Part shown: positions 23,187 to 32,934 of the stretch, in pieces
How positions within the stretch are numbered: the stretch's first letter is position 1
Layout of the letters: each line of letters opens with the position of its first letter
Notes under the pieces: model-generated
What the model was told of the DNA's origin: nothing
Database searches by the model: none
The model's input: the letters and a program-made list of their open reading frames with translations, nothing else
Source: an uncultured Prevotella sp.
Lineage (GTDB): Bacteria; Bacteroidota; Bacteroidia; Bacteroidales; Bacteroidaceae
DNA length: 47,281 nucleotides
Assembly (NCBI GenBank): GCA_934254985.1
Contig: CAKQMS010000020.1
Span: forward strand, 1-47,281
Direction of reading: 5' to 3'
Made by a program: the position numbers and the translations under genes

Positions 23187-24215
23187 TTATTGTTCGTTTT
23201 TCTTTGCCGTCGACAGCAGTCCGCAAGCGGCAAAAATATCTTGTCCGCGGCTCGCTCTGATGGTAGTAAATATGCCATGATTAGTGAGATAATCGCGGAA
23301 AGCCTCCATCTTTTCCTCAGGCGCACCATCGAGAGGCACATCCGGAATCTTATGGAATCTAATAAGGTTTATTCTGCAGTCTAAGCCATGGAGCAACTTC
23401 ACAAGCTCTCGAGCATGAGTCATAGAGTCGTTTAAGCCTCCAAACACAATATATTCGAACGACAAGCGACGCTGATGGGAGAAATCATAGTTGCGAAGCA
23501 TCTCTACGATGTCTTGAATATGAAATCCTCTTTCGGCAGGCATCAGCATTGAGCGTTGCTCAGGCACAGGCGAATGCAAGCTTATTGCAAGATGGCAATC
23601 GCTCTCTTCGATAAATCTCTTAAGCTTATTCTTCACTCCCACGCTGCTCACGGTGATTCGCTTTGGACTCCACGCATAAGCATAGTCGGCAGTAAGGAGG
23701 TTTGTCACTCTCAGCACATTGTCGAGATTATCCATAGGCTCGCCCTGTCCCATAAAAACGATATTTGTCAGGCGGTCTGCCTCTGGCAAAGAATAAATCT
23801 GATTGATGATGTCGCATGCTGTGAGGTTGCCTTCAAAACCCTGCTTACCAGTTTGGCAAAACAGGCAGTTCATCTTGCATCCCACCTGCGACGACACACA
23901 CAATGTTGCTCTGTCGTTATCAGGAATAAACACCGTCTCAACAAACTTTCCGCTCTGAGTAGGGAACAAGTATTTTATTGTGCCGTCTTTAGAATACTGA
24001 GCATCGAGATGTGGCATACAGCCAATAGTATATTGGGCAGAGAGCTTTTCCCTGCCAGCCTTCGAGATATTTGTCATCTCGTCGATGCTACGCACATGCT
24101 TTATATAAATCCATTGGGCTATCTGACCGCCAGCAAAAGCAGGCAAACCTACATTTTTTGCCACTTCTTTTAGCTCAGCCAAAGTCATTCCCAACAATGG
24201 TGTCTTATCGTTCAT
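23187..24215 (-). CDS. rlmN: Dual-specificity rRNA/tRNA methyltransferase RlmN
   Basis: Radical-SAM enzyme that methylates C2 of A2503 in 23S rRNA and A37 in some tRNAs. The 342-residue protein has the radical-SAM cluster as CKMNCLFC (Cys113, 117, 120), the FMGQGEPMDN motif, and the substrate-binding C-terminal Cys331 in GQDIFAACGLL paired with the earlier conserved Cys. It is the first gene of an operon with the pdxA-like and flippase-like genes. Upstream lies a repeat element also found before the menaquinone cluster. Confidence 0.95.
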   Translation of the reverse strand: MNDKTPLLGMTLAELKEVAKNVGLPAFAGGQIAQWIYIKHVRSIDEMTNISKAGREKLSAQYTIGCMPHLDAQYSKDGTIKYLFPTQSGKFVETVFIPDNDRATLCVSSQVGCKMNCLFCQTGKQGFEGNLTACDIINQIYSLPEADRLTNIVFMGQGEPMDNLDNVLRVTNLLTADYAYAWSPKRITVSSVGVKNKLKRFIEESDCHLAISLHSPVPEQRSMLMPAERGFHIQDIVEMLRNYDFSHQRRLSFEYIVFGGLNDSMTHARELVKLLHGLDCRINLIRFHKIPDVPLDGAPEEKMEAFRDYLTNHGIFTTIRASRGQDIFAACGLLSTAKKNEQ

Positions 24216-24233
24216 ATCCGAATGAGAATATTT

Positions 24234-24328
24234 TGTGCAAAGTTAGTGCAAACGAGCGCAAATATATCAAGTTTACTTAGATATTTTGCCGAGTGCAGCC
24301 TAATTTCTGCAAAGTTAGCACAAAATCA
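24234..24328 (-). repeat. Dispersed promoter-like element, copy 1 (before rlmN)
   Basis: Contains GCAAAGTTAGTGCAAACGAG (24236-24255) then GCGCAA, and GCCGAGTGCAGCCTAATTTC (24289-24308) then TGCAAAGTTAG. The same order of blocks is at 43351-43437. Each contains two TAACTTTG or TATCTTTG boxes on the minus strand pointing to the downstream gene. The remaining spacer 24329-24440 shows no gene. Confidence 0.75.
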
Positions 24329-24440
24329 AGACAATGCAAAACAAAAGTCTCGTTTTTTGCTTCTCAGCGCCAATATGTAAAGCTTTATCTTCATTATTGA
24401 AGTCGATAATATACAAAAGTCAGAAAAATAAGATGTTCTG

Positions 24441-24472
24441 TTTGCTATTTTCGAATAGTTTTAATAACTTTG
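24441..24472 (+). promoter_or_regulatory. Promoter of the five-gene envelope operon
   Basis: TTTG (24441-24444) and TAACTTTG (24465-24472) with a 20-base gap, the best -33/-7 match in the window. The first gene starts at 24553. Confidence 0.75.
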
Positions 24473-24552
24473 CGATAAGTTTACATTAATATAATGGCGC
24501 CAGCAGAATCTGCTGATGGCAACAGCCAACAACATACAAGCAAGATTTCATC

Positions 24553-25650
24553 ATGAATATCAACAATACTGAAGACGAAAAGCTCTTGAAGCAATACTAT
24601 AGTAGATATGGTGGATATTGGAGATTTCCCGATATGCTCGACTATTGCTATTTGGTAAATCCTTATTTCAATCGTTCGGGCATCATAAAGGAGATGCAAG
24701 ACTTCTTCCCTACCCTCGTTGCCGAATATCCTTCGGGTATGAATGTCAACTCTATGTTGGCAAGCGAATGCTGGAACGTAAAGCAAGAATATATTATTCC
24801 TGGCAATGGTGCTGCGGAATTGATAAAACTGCTGATGGAGCATTTAGAGGGAAAAGTAGGCGTGGTAAGACCTACTTTCGAGGAATATCCTAACCGCATG
24901 CCTGCAGAACGAATGGTAACTTTCTTGCCTCAGAATAGCGACTTCCGCTATGATGCTGACGATTTGATAGAATTCTTTGGCAATAATGCCGTAGAAAACA
25001 TCTTGCTCATCAATCCCGACAATCCTTCTGGCAACTTCATCCCTATGGAAGGCATCATCAAGTTGGCGCAATGGACTAAGGATAATGGCATAAAGTTTAT
25101 CCTCGACGAGAGTTTCGTTGATTTCAGCGAGGGCTATGCTAACAATTCTTTCATCAGCAACCAGTTGCTCGAAACTTTCCCCAACGTATGTGTGATGAAA
25201 TCTATCTCTAAGAGCTATGGTGTGCCGGGATTGCGCCTTGGCATTCTTTGTTCTGCCAACACCGGGATGATACAGCGCATGAAGAAGCAGGTGAGCATCT
25301 GGAACATCAATTCTTTCGCTGAATTCTTCATGCAAATCTATCCTAAGTATAGGGCTGACTACCAAAAGGCGTGCGACCAATTTATCGCTACTCGCAACGA
25401 TTTTGAAAGGGAACTACAGCAAATTCCTTTTATCCATGTAATGCCGTCGCAAGCCAACTTCTTCTTCCTTGAGGTGTTGCCACCATACAAGCCAAAGCAG
25501 CTTTGCGCTATTCTTCTCAAGAACTATAAAATCTTGGCAAGTGCTTGCTTAGCCAAAAAAGGCATTGAGCCCGACAAATATATGCGCATTGCCGTGAGAA
25601 GTCATAAAGACAACGAGAGATTTATAAAAGCATTAAAAGAACTGATATAA
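24553..25650 (+). CDS. PLP-dependent aminotransferase, histidinol-phosphate aminotransferase-like
   Basis: A 365-residue fold-type I aminotransferase. The pyridoxal-phosphate lysine is in MKSISKSYGVPGLRLGI (near residue 220). Substrate and cofactor motifs include IPGNGAAELIKLL, VVRPTFEEYPNR, LLINPDNPSGNFIP and ILDESFVDFSEG. This is the COG0079 class that includes histidinol-phosphate aminotransferase and the CobD decarboxylase. It is not next to his or cob genes, so a role in the cluster it leads is likelier. In other Bacteroidota a similar aminotransferase is linked to cytidylyltransferases, and this operon also encodes one. The next gene begins 1 base after the stop. Confidence 0.85.
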   Translation: MNINNTEDEKLLKQYYSRYGGYWRFPDMLDYCYLVNPYFNRSGIIKEMQDFFPTLVAEYPSGMNVNSMLASECWNVKQEYIIPGNGAAELIKLLMEHLEGKVGVVRPTFEEYPNRMPAERMVTFLPQNSDFRYDADDLIEFFGNNAVENILLINPDNPSGNFIPMEGIIKLAQWTKDNGIKFILDESFVDFSEGYANNSFISNQLLETFPNVCVMKSISKSYGVPGLRLGILCSANTGMIQRMKKQVSIWNINSFAEFFMQIYPKYRADYQKACDQFIATRNDFERELQQIPFIHVMPSQANFFFLEVLPPYKPKQLCAILLKNYKILASACLAKKGIEPDKYMRIAVRSHKDNERFIKALKELI

Positions 25651-25651
25651 T

Positions 25652-26611
25652 ATGAAAATAATCACCGAACAGCAAATTCGCTCTCTTGCCATCACACCTC
25701 GCCAATGTGTGGAGTGGATACATGAGAGTTTTGCCATGAAGCACGAGGCGCAACTTCCCGCAAAGATAAGTGTGCATCCTGCCGACTACGATTTCTTTAC
25801 TTCTATGCCTTGCTTGCTTCCTGACAATGGTGGCGACATAAGATATTTCGGAATAAAAGAGGTGCATAGAATTGAGGGCGCAGTACCATCATTGGGTAGC
25901 GACATCATGCTCTATAATGCCAAGAATGGCGAACTGTTTGCATTGATGGATGGCGACTGGATAACCACCATGCGAACTGGTGCGGTGGCTGCAGCTTCGG
26001 CAAAAGCCTTGCGCAAGAGCAATGCTTCGGTTTATGGTTTTGTGGGCTTGGGCAATACTGCTCGCGCCTCTCTTCTCTGCATTCTTGAGGCTGAGCCTGA
26101 GAAGCAGTTTAAGGTGAAATTGCTAAGATACAAAAATCAGGCAGAACAATTCATCGCACGCTTCAATGGCTATGCCAACGTAGAGTTCGAGATTGTTGAC
26201 AGCATATCAGAACTTGCACAAACTGTTGATGTTTTCATCAGTTGCATAACGAGCGCTAACGGTCTTTTGGTTGAGGATGAGAAGATGTTCCAGCCTGGAG
26301 TAACCGTCATTCCTGTCCACATGCGTGGCTTGCAGAATTGCGACACCACATTCGACCGTGTATTTGGCGACGACACCGACCATGTAAAGGGATTCAAATA
26401 TTTCTCTCAGTTCCGCGACTACAACGAGATTGGTGAAGTATTGTCGGGTCGCGACCCTGGCAGAAAGTCTGACGAGCAGCGTATTCTCGACTACAACTAT
26501 GGTTTGGCTCTCCACGATATTGTGTTTGCTTCAAAACTCTACGAAGCGCTCATCAATACCGACACCATAAATATTCCTATTCACAAAGAGACTGACAAAT
26601 TTTGGATTTAA
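25652..26611 (+). CDS. Ornithine cyclodeaminase/mu-crystallin family dehydrogenase
   Basis: A 319-residue NAD(P)-dependent enzyme. Family motifs are AKISVHPADYDFFTSMPCLL, MDGDWITTMRTGAVAAASAK and a Rossmann loop GFVGLGNTARAS (near residue 129). The family includes ornithine cyclodeaminase, alanine dehydrogenase and SbnB-type amino-acid synthases, and the exact reaction cannot be told from sequence. It lies directly between an aminotransferase and a nucleotidyltransferase gene. I infer that it helps make or recycle an amino compound that is then attached to something in the envelope. Confidence 0.85.
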   Translation: MKIITEQQIRSLAITPRQCVEWIHESFAMKHEAQLPAKISVHPADYDFFTSMPCLLPDNGGDIRYFGIKEVHRIEGAVPSLGSDIMLYNAKNGELFALMDGDWITTMRTGAVAAASAKALRKSNASVYGFVGLGNTARASLLCILEAEPEKQFKVKLLRYKNQAEQFIARFNGYANVEFEIVDSISELAQTVDVFISCITSANGLLVEDEKMFQPGVTVIPVHMRGLQNCDTTFDRVFGDDTDHVKGFKYFSQFRDYNEIGEVLSGRDPGRKSDEQRILDYNYGLALHDIVFASKLYEALINTDTINIPIHKETDKFWI

Positions 26612-26620
26612 TAATCTACC

Positions 26621-27802
26621 ATGGCACACATCAAAACTTCCAAAGGATTCCTGAAATACGAAAGTAGAATACCTTTCTTCGGCGACAAGGTATTAGACAA
26701 AGACCTGATGCTCGACAACATCAGGCTATTGGCTGCCTACCTCGACAAGATTGACATCAATTGGGGACCAGCCTTTGGTACGCTGATTGGTATTGTGCGC
26801 AACAACGATTTCCAACCTTGGAAACCTGTCTTCGACATCTATATTCTTAAGGAAGACGAAGAGCGCTTCAAGGATGTGTTGTGGCTACTAAAGGACGAGG
26901 GCTTCGAACTTATCCGTCATGAGCGCCGCGGACTCTACTATCTGTGTCGCAACGATCAGTATATTAAGTTCTTTGTGCTCCACAAGATTAGTAGCGACGT
27001 TCGTCATACTGGCGGCTCCGACTTCATCCATGAGAAATATCTGCAGAATACAGTGAAGTGGAACTTCATGGGCATTGAGATGAATGTGCCTGTAGATGTC
27101 GACGAATATTTGACGTTCCAATATGGTAATGACTGGACAACTCCTAAGCAGACAGTATTCTATTCCTCAAGCTTCTTCTCGAAACTTGCTAACTGGACAA
27201 AGACTAAGCTTCAAGACATTATGCCTGACGCCATCTACTATTATTGGCTGCTGATACACCGCAAAAAGGACTTCAAGAAGTTCAAACTGCGCAGCGAAAA
27301 GGCAGGATATAAGTTGCCACAAAACTTCGAGCTGGCAAGCATGAAGCCTCGCCGATATAAGAAGGTGCTTACGGTTGGCGTCTACGATTTGCTACACAAA
27401 GGTCATGTGGAACTCTTCCGCCGTGCCAAGGGTTTGGGCGACTATCTCATCGTGGCTGCCCAAGATAGCGACTTCATTCTGAAATACAAACCTCAGGCCA
27501 AGGTCATGAACTCTACCGAGGAACGCAAATACATGATAAAGGCCATTCGCTATGTCGACGAGGTTATTACGTATACTGATGTCGACAAGATTGTGAAAGA
27601 TGTAGACTTCGATGTCTTCGTTACTGGTCCCGACCAATGTCACGAAGGTTTCCAGAAGGCTATTCGATGGTGCGAAGAGAATGGCAAAGAGCACATCGTG
27701 CTCGGACGTACCGATGGCATAAGCTCAAGCGAGCTGAAAGCCAAGATTGCTGCCAAGACAGCAGCCTCTCTTGGCAAAAACAATACTAACCCACAACAAT
27801 AA
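26621..27802 (+). CDS. LicD-like/cytidylyltransferase fusion protein
   Basis: A 393-residue two-domain protein. Residues about 20-190 resemble LicD/fukutin-type phosphotransferases (INWGPAFGTLIGIVRNNDF), but the usual metal-binding PWDDDIDI is PWKPVFDIYI, so only one Asp is kept. Residues about 250-375 form a glycerol-3-phosphate-type cytidylyltransferase with GVYDLLHKGHVELF (HxGH motif) and GRTDGISSSELK. Together this suggests activation of an alcohol phosphate with CTP and a transferase-like partner domain. LicD proteins transfer phosphocholine or similar groups to glycans. The gene follows the dehydrogenase by 9 bases. Product and acceptor are unknown. Confidence 0.82.
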   Translation: MAHIKTSKGFLKYESRIPFFGDKVLDKDLMLDNIRLLAAYLDKIDINWGPAFGTLIGIVRNNDFQPWKPVFDIYILKEDEERFKDVLWLLKDEGFELIRHERRGLYYLCRNDQYIKFFVLHKISSDVRHTGGSDFIHEKYLQNTVKWNFMGIEMNVPVDVDEYLTFQYGNDWTTPKQTVFYSSSFFSKLANWTKTKLQDIMPDAIYYYWLLIHRKKDFKKFKLRSEKAGYKLPQNFELASMKPRRYKKVLTVGVYDLLHKGHVELFRRAKGLGDYLIVAAQDSDFILKYKPQAKVMNSTEERKYMIKAIRYVDEVITYTDVDKIVKDVDFDVFVTGPDQCHEGFQKAIRWCEENGKEHIVLGRTDGISSSELKAKIAAKTAASLGKNNTNPQQ

Positions 27803-27838
27803 CCATAGAACAATAACTCTACATAAAAATATAATAAA

Positions 27839-30800
27839 ATGAGAGAAAAAATAGATTGCTTCTTGCCTTGTTCCGACTTCGAAGGCATTCAAGCCACCAT
27901 CAGCCAACTGATGGGAAACAAGACTATTCAGCATATTCACCTCTTGGTAGGCTCCGACTTCGACTCTTGCGTGGTGCCTGAAGATATTGACATCATAACT
28001 TCCGACAAGCCTTTCTCTACCGATACGCTTCGCGAAATTGCTGCGCATACCGATGCCGACTATGTGCTCTTCAGCACCAAGGCGTCGCCTGTAGTGCTTG
28101 GCAAAAATGCTCTCGAGCGTATGCTTCGTGTGGCTGTCGACTCTGATGCTACAATGGTTTATGGCGACCACTACGACTCTCTCGATGGCAACATCGCCAA
28201 ACATCCTTGCATCGATTACCATAAGGGAAGCATTCGCGACGACTTCGACTTTGGTCAGCTTTTGCTCCTACCTTCGCTTTTGCTCCACGAATATGTGTCT
28301 ACTGCCATTAAGGAGGATTTCGACTATGCAGGGCTTTATGCTCTGCGCCTGTTCCTCAGTCGCAAGGGCGAGATTTTCCACCTTGCTGAATATCTGTATA
28401 CAGAGCAGGAGTTGGACAACAGAAAGAGTGGCGAAAAGCAATTCGACTATGTTAATCCTAAGAACCGTGAGGTGCAGGTGGAGATGGAGAAGGCTGCCAC
28501 ACACCATCTCGACGAGATAGGAGCGCTGGTAGATACTAACGCCTACAAAACTCCCGACTTCGATGAGCAAGACTTTAAGTATGAGGCTTCGGTCATCATT
28601 CCTGTCTTCAATCGTGCTCGCACCATTGCCGATGCTGTAGGCTCGGCTTTGTCGCAGCAGACTTCTTTCAAGTTTAATGTCATCGTTGTCGACAACCATT
28701 CTAACGATGGCACCACCGACATTCTCAATTCCATCAACGATGCTCGCCTTGTCCACATCATTCCGCAGCGCACCGACCTTGGCATTGGCGGATGCTGGAA
28801 CGAGGCTCTCGACTCTAATCTCTGCGGCCGCTTTGCTGTTCAGCTCGATAGCGACGACCTTTATTCTTCGTCTCGTACCTTGCAGCAGATTGTTGATGCT
28901 TTCCATCGTCAAAAGGCGGCAATGATTATTGGTAGCTACCGCATGTGCAACTTCAAGCTCGAAACTCTGCCTCCTGGTCTCATCGACCATAAGGAGTGGA
29001 CCGACGACAATGGTTGCAACAATGCTTTGCGCATAAATGGTTTGGGTGCTCCGCGTGCTTTCTTCACTCCTTTGGCTCGCCAGATTAAGTTTCCTAACAC
29101 CAGCTATGGCGAAGACTACGCCATGGGCTTGGCTTTCAGCCGCAGATACCGCATAGGCAGAATCTACGACGAACTTTATCTCTGCCGTCGTTGGGAGGGC
29201 AATAGCGATGCGGCTCTAAGCATAGAGAAGATTAATGCCAACAACATCTATAAAGATCAGCTACGCTCGCTCGAGATTTCGGCTCGACAGCAGCTCGTAG
29301 CAGGCAAACTCGACACTACTGCCGACAATCGTTTGCAGCGTTTCTTCAATCGCCAGCTCGAAATATGGGAGGTTCCTAACCTCAACTATCAGCAGCTCTC
29401 GCATGTCAAGACCAAGCAGTTGGGCGACATCGAGGCGCAGTTCAATCCTGCACGCATAGTGTCTACTGGTGCCAACATCGACAAGAAGGCTATTGCCGAG
29501 CGTCCTTGTTTCCTCTGCAATGCTAATCGCGACAACCGTCAGATGTCGAAGATTTTGGAGTGTGGACTGGAACTCTTGATAAATCCATTCCCTATTTTGC
29601 CAATGCACTTCACTCTGCCTACTCGTCGCCATCAGCCTCAGAGCGTAGCCACTTTGTTCCCTAAGATTTATTCGTTGCTCGACGATTATGCCGACATCAT
29701 GGTCTTCTATAATGGTCCTCGCTGCGGAGCCTCTGCTCCCGACCATGCTCATCTGCAGGGTGGCACCTCAGGACTTCTGCCTATTCAGAAGTGCTGGCAA
29801 CGATTGTGCCGTAGTCTAAAGACTGTTTACTGCTGTAGCGAAGGCGAACAGATTTCTCTCATCACAGAGTATGTTGTTCCTGCTTTCGTCATCCAGAGCA
29901 AGTCGGCAAAGTGCGAAGCTCAGCTATTCGACAAGCTCTACAAGGCTCTCGACAAAGAGGCTGGCGCTGAAGCTATGCTCAACATCGTGGCTTGGCGACA
30001 GGAGGATAATCACATCACCGTGGTGTTCCCTCGTCGCAAACATCGTCCCGACTGCTATTATGCTGAGGGTGCAGAGCAGCTCCTCGCTTCGCCAGGTGCT
30101 TTAGACATGGCTGGCTTGATGATTCTTCCTCGCAAAGACGACTTCGAAACAATCACTCAGGAAAGGGCTGAAGCTGTGTTGCGCGAGGTGGCAATAACCT
30201 CTGAGCAGGCTGCCGAAATCTGCCAGCGTCTCACCAAGATGCAGGAGAGTACTCAGCAGGCCAACGCCATTAGCAAACAGCCTAACGTGACGGTTGGACT
30301 AAAGAGCGACACCACCATCAACTTCTTCCTCCACAAGCCCTATCTTGCCAAGGGCGAAGAGATTTGTGGCGAACAGGAGGTGAGCTTCTCTGAGGGTGGA
30401 TTGCTTTGGAATGGCAACCACTATCGCGAACTCTTGTTCTCGCCTGTTGCCAAGGATGCTTCGTTCTCGCTTGCCAATGTCACCATAGGCATCGACTACC
30501 ATTGGGAGCGCAAGCAGACTCAGACTTTCAGAGGTGCGCTTCGCCTTGTTGTCGAAGAAGACAAGATTTGCGCCATCAACGAGTTGCCTGTTGAAAACTA
30601 TCTCGAGAGTGTTATTTCGAGCGAGATGAAAGCCACCTCGTCGTTGGAACTTCTCAAGGCTCATGCCGTGATTTCTCGCTCGTGGCTGTTGGCTCAGATG
30701 GAGAAACGTCGCAAGCAGAAAGAGAGTGGCAACAACTTCTTCTCGTTCGAAAAGGGCGACGACACGCTGATAAAATGGTACGACCGCGAAGACCACACCA

Positions 30801-31576
30801 TCTTCGATGTTTGTGCCGACGACCATTGCCAGCGCTACCAGGGCATTACCATGGAGACGAGTCCGCATGTGGCTAAAGCCATCAAATGTACTCGCGGTCA
30901 GGTGCTCACCTACGATGGCGACATCTGCGACGCTCGCTTCTCTAAATGCTGTGGCGGAATCACCGAAGAGTTTGAATACTGCTGGGAGAATATCAACAAG
31001 CCTTACCTCAAGAGCGTGCGCGATTCTGCCAACATGGCTGAAGCTCACGATGTGAAAGACCTCGAGGCTTTCATCCGCACTTCGCCTGATGCTTTCTGCA
31101 ACACCACCGACAAGGCGGTGCTTAGTCAGGTGCTCAACGACTACGATCAAGAAACCACCGACTTCTATCGTTGGAAGGTGGCTTACTCGCAAGAAGAGAT
31201 TGCCAACCTCATCAACACTAAGCTGAAGTTAGACCTTGGCTCCATCATCGACCTCGTGGCTGTAGAGCGTGGCAAGAGCGGACGCATCTCTCGCCTGAAG
31301 ATTGTTGGCACCAAGCGCACCTTCACCATTGGCAAGGAGCTTGAGATTCGTCGTTGCCTCAGCACCAGCCATCTGTATAGTTCAGCCTTTGTAGTCGACC
31401 GCCTCGACATCAACGCCGAAGGCATTCCTCAGCATTTCGTGCTCACAGGAGCCGGCTGGGGCCATGGCGTAGGCTTGTGCCAGATAGGTGCTGCCGTGAT
31501 GGGCGAAAAGGGCTACAACTATGAGCAAATCCTGCACCACTACTATTCTGGTGCCAAGATCACTACAATGTATTAA
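27839..31576 (+). CDS. Glycosyltransferase/DUF4922/SpoIID multidomain protein
   Basis: A 1245-residue protein, the largest here. Residues 1-240 look like a degenerate glycosyltransferase. Residues about 247-490 are a clear GT2 domain ([26 protein letters not shown], then QLDSDDLY as the DxD motif). Residues about 550-860 are DUF4922, with PCFLC and a GalT/HIT-type HAHLQ near 635. Residues about 880-1245 are SpoIID/LytB ([49 protein letters not shown]), a domain that binds or cuts peptidoglycan. No signal peptide is seen, which is odd for a SpoIID domain. An AmpG-like permease gene follows after 6 bases. Confidence 0.85.
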   Translation: MREKIDCFLPCSDFEGIQATISQLMGNKTIQHIHLLVGSDFDSCVVPEDIDIITSDKPFSTDTLREIAAHTDADYVLFSTKASPVVLGKNALERMLRVAVDSDATMVYGDHYDSLDGNIAKHPCIDYHKGSIRDDFDFGQLLLLPSLLLHEYVSTAIKEDFDYAGLYALRLFLSRKGEIFHLAEYLYTEQELDNRKSGEKQFDYVNPKNREVQVEMEKAATHHLDEIGALVDTNAYKTPDFDEQDFKYEASVIIPVFNRARTIADAVGSALSQQTSFKFNVIVVDNHSNDGTTDILNSINDARLVHIIPQRTDLGIGGCWNEALDSNLCGRFAVQLDSDDLYSSSRTLQQIVDAFHRQKAAMIIGSYRMCNFKLETLPPGLIDHKEWTDDNGCNNALRINGLGAPRAFFTPLARQIKFPNTSYGEDYAMGLAFSRRYRIGRIYDELYLCRRWEGNSDAALSIEKINANNIYKDQLRSLEISARQQLVAGKLDTTADNRLQRFFNRQLEIWEVPNLNYQQLSHVKTKQLGDIEAQFNPARIVSTGANIDKKAIAERPCFLCNANRDNRQMSKILECGLELLINPFPILPMHFTLPTRRHQPQSVATLFPKIYSLLDDYADIMVFYNGPRCGASAPDHAHLQGGTSGLLPIQKCWQRLCRSLKTVYCCSEGEQISLITEYVVPAFVIQSKSAKCEAQLFDKLYKALDKEAGAEAMLNIVAWRQEDNHITVVFPRRKHRPDCYYAEGAEQLLASPGALDMAGLMILPRKDDFETITQERAEAVLREVAITSEQAAEICQRLTKMQESTQQANAISKQPNVTVGLKSDTTINFFLHKPYLAKGEEICGEQEVSFSEGGLLWNGNHYRELLFSPVAKDASFSLANVTIGIDYHWERKQTQTFRGALRLVVEEDKICAINELPVENYLESVISSEMKATSSLELLKAHAVISRSWLLAQMEKRRKQKESGNNFFSFEKGDDTLIKWYDREDHTIFDVCADDHCQRYQGITMETSPHVAKAIKCTRGQVLTYDGDICDARFSKCCGGITEEFEYCWENINKPYLKSVRDSANMAEAHDVKDLEAFIRTSPDAFCNTTDKAVLSQVLNDYDQETTDFYRWKVAYSQEEIANLINTKLKLDLGSIIDLVAVERGKSGRISRLKIVGTKRTFTIGKELEIRRCLSTSHLYSSAFVVDRLDINAEGIPQHFVLTGAGWGHGVGLCQIGAAVMGEKGYNYEQILHHYYSGAKITTMY

Positions 31577-31582
31577 AAAAAT

Positions 31583-32857
31583 ATGCAAAATACCGACAAC
31601 CCCCTTCGCTGGCTTCCTTCCTTGTATTTCTTCAAGGGGTTGCCCTACGTCGTATTGATGGTAGTCTCCACCGTGCTCTACAAGCAGATGGGACTATCCA
31701 ATGCCGAAGTGGCTTTCTACACCTCGTGGTTTTATCTGCCATGGGTTCTGAAGCCATTTTGGCACCCTTATGTCAGTCGCATGGCAACACGGCGATGGTG
31801 GATTCTCCTCACCGAAATCATCATCGGCGCTTCCATGGGCAGCATAGCCTTCACCCTACCCTCGCCATTCAATCTTCAGGCGTCGTTGGCTTTATTCTGG
31901 GTGGCTTCATTCTCGTGTGCCTTCCATAACGTTTCTGCCGACGGCTTGTATCTCGACGAGATGGGGCCGCGCCACAACCTTATTTATTTTATACGCACCA
32001 CCTTCTATCGTCTTGCCACCTTCGTTGCCCAGGGCATCCTCGTCATGGTGGCTGGCAACCTTCAGGTGATGTATCGTGGCAGCATGGGTTATTCGTGGAG
32101 TCTTGTCTTCTATGGCTTGTCGTTGTTCTTGCTTCTCACGTGGATTTGGCACGGCATCTTCATTCCCTACACTCAGCCAGCCTTCAAGCATTTATCAATA
32201 CCGGGCATAAGGCAAGTGCTGGGCGAAGTCAGCGACACCACAAAGCTTTTCTTCCGCAAGCCTTACGCCATCTACGCCACCGTCTTCATGTTGCTGTTCA
32301 AGCTTCCTGAAGGATTATTGTCTAAGGTTTCCATCCTTTTCCTCATCGATGGCGCCCATCGTGGCGGCTTAGGCTTGTCGCCACAGGAATATGGTTTGGT
32401 GGCTGGCACAATAGGCGTTGCAGGCTTGTCTCTTGGCGGCATTCTCGGAGCTAAGGCAATAGCGCATGGTGGCATCAAGCGTTGGCTGTGGCCAATGGCT
32501 CTGTCGCTCACCATTCCAAATGCTGCTTACCTCTACCTCAGCTACTACATGCCCGACAACATCTTTATCGTTGGCTTATGTGTATTCCTTGAACAGGTGG
32601 GCTACGGCTTTGGCTTCGTTGCCTACATCATGTTCATCAAGCGTTTCGTGATGGGCTATCTCCACAAGGCTCACCTCACTCTTGGCAAATCGTTTATGGC
32701 TCTGTCCATAATGCTCCCTGCCATGTTCTCAGGTTTCCTTCAGCAGGCTGTTGGCTACCGCACATTCTTCATCATCGTTTTGTGCAGCAGCGTTGCCACC
32801 ATCATTGCCACAATCTTGGCAATAATAACCCTAAAGGCTAAAGAGGCCCGCAAATAA
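31583..32857 (+). CDS. MFS permease, AmpG-like
   Basis: A 424-residue polytopic inner-membrane protein with twelve probable segments. LYFFKGLPYVVLMVVSTVLY at the N-terminus, a GLSNAEVAFYTSWFYLPW stretch, DGLYLDEM and KLPEGLLSKVSILFL resemble the AmpG group of muropeptide permeases. AmpG imports anhydromuropeptides for cell-wall recycling. Position behind a SpoIID-containing gene fits peptidoglycan material as cargo, but other sugars are possible. It is the last gene of the operon before a terminator. Confidence 0.8.
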   Translation: MQNTDNPLRWLPSLYFFKGLPYVVLMVVSTVLYKQMGLSNAEVAFYTSWFYLPWVLKPFWHPYVSRMATRRWWILLTEIIIGASMGSIAFTLPSPFNLQASLALFWVASFSCAFHNVSADGLYLDEMGPRHNLIYFIRTTFYRLATFVAQGILVMVAGNLQVMYRGSMGYSWSLVFYGLSLFLLLTWIWHGIFIPYTQPAFKHLSIPGIRQVLGEVSDTTKLFFRKPYAIYATVFMLLFKLPEGLLSKVSILFLIDGAHRGGLGLSPQEYGLVAGTIGVAGLSLGGILGAKAIAHGGIKRWLWPMALSLTIPNAAYLYLSYYMPDNIFIVGLCVFLEQVGYGFGFVAYIMFIKRFVMGYLHKAHLTLGKSFMALSIMLPAMFSGFLQQAVGYRTFFIIVLCSSVATIIATILAIITLKAKEARK

Positions 32858-32864
32858 AAAAACA

Positions 32865-32901
32865 GTAGGCAGCAAATCAGTAATCTGATATTGCTGCCTA
32901 C
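32865..32901. terminator. Bidirectional terminator
   Basis: GTAGGCAGCAAATCAG (32865-32880), TAAT loop, CTGATATTGCTGCCTAC (32885-32901). The T run is strongest on the minus strand, serving the barrel protein gene; it also ends the plus-strand operon. Confidence 0.88.
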
Positions 32902-32934
32902 ATCTTTTCATAAAACTCAATGAAAACCCTTATC

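Noticed and set aside
28268..28990. 240-residue minus-strand frame within the large fusion gene
   Set aside because: It is antisense to the clear GT2 motifs and has no start signal or motif of its own.
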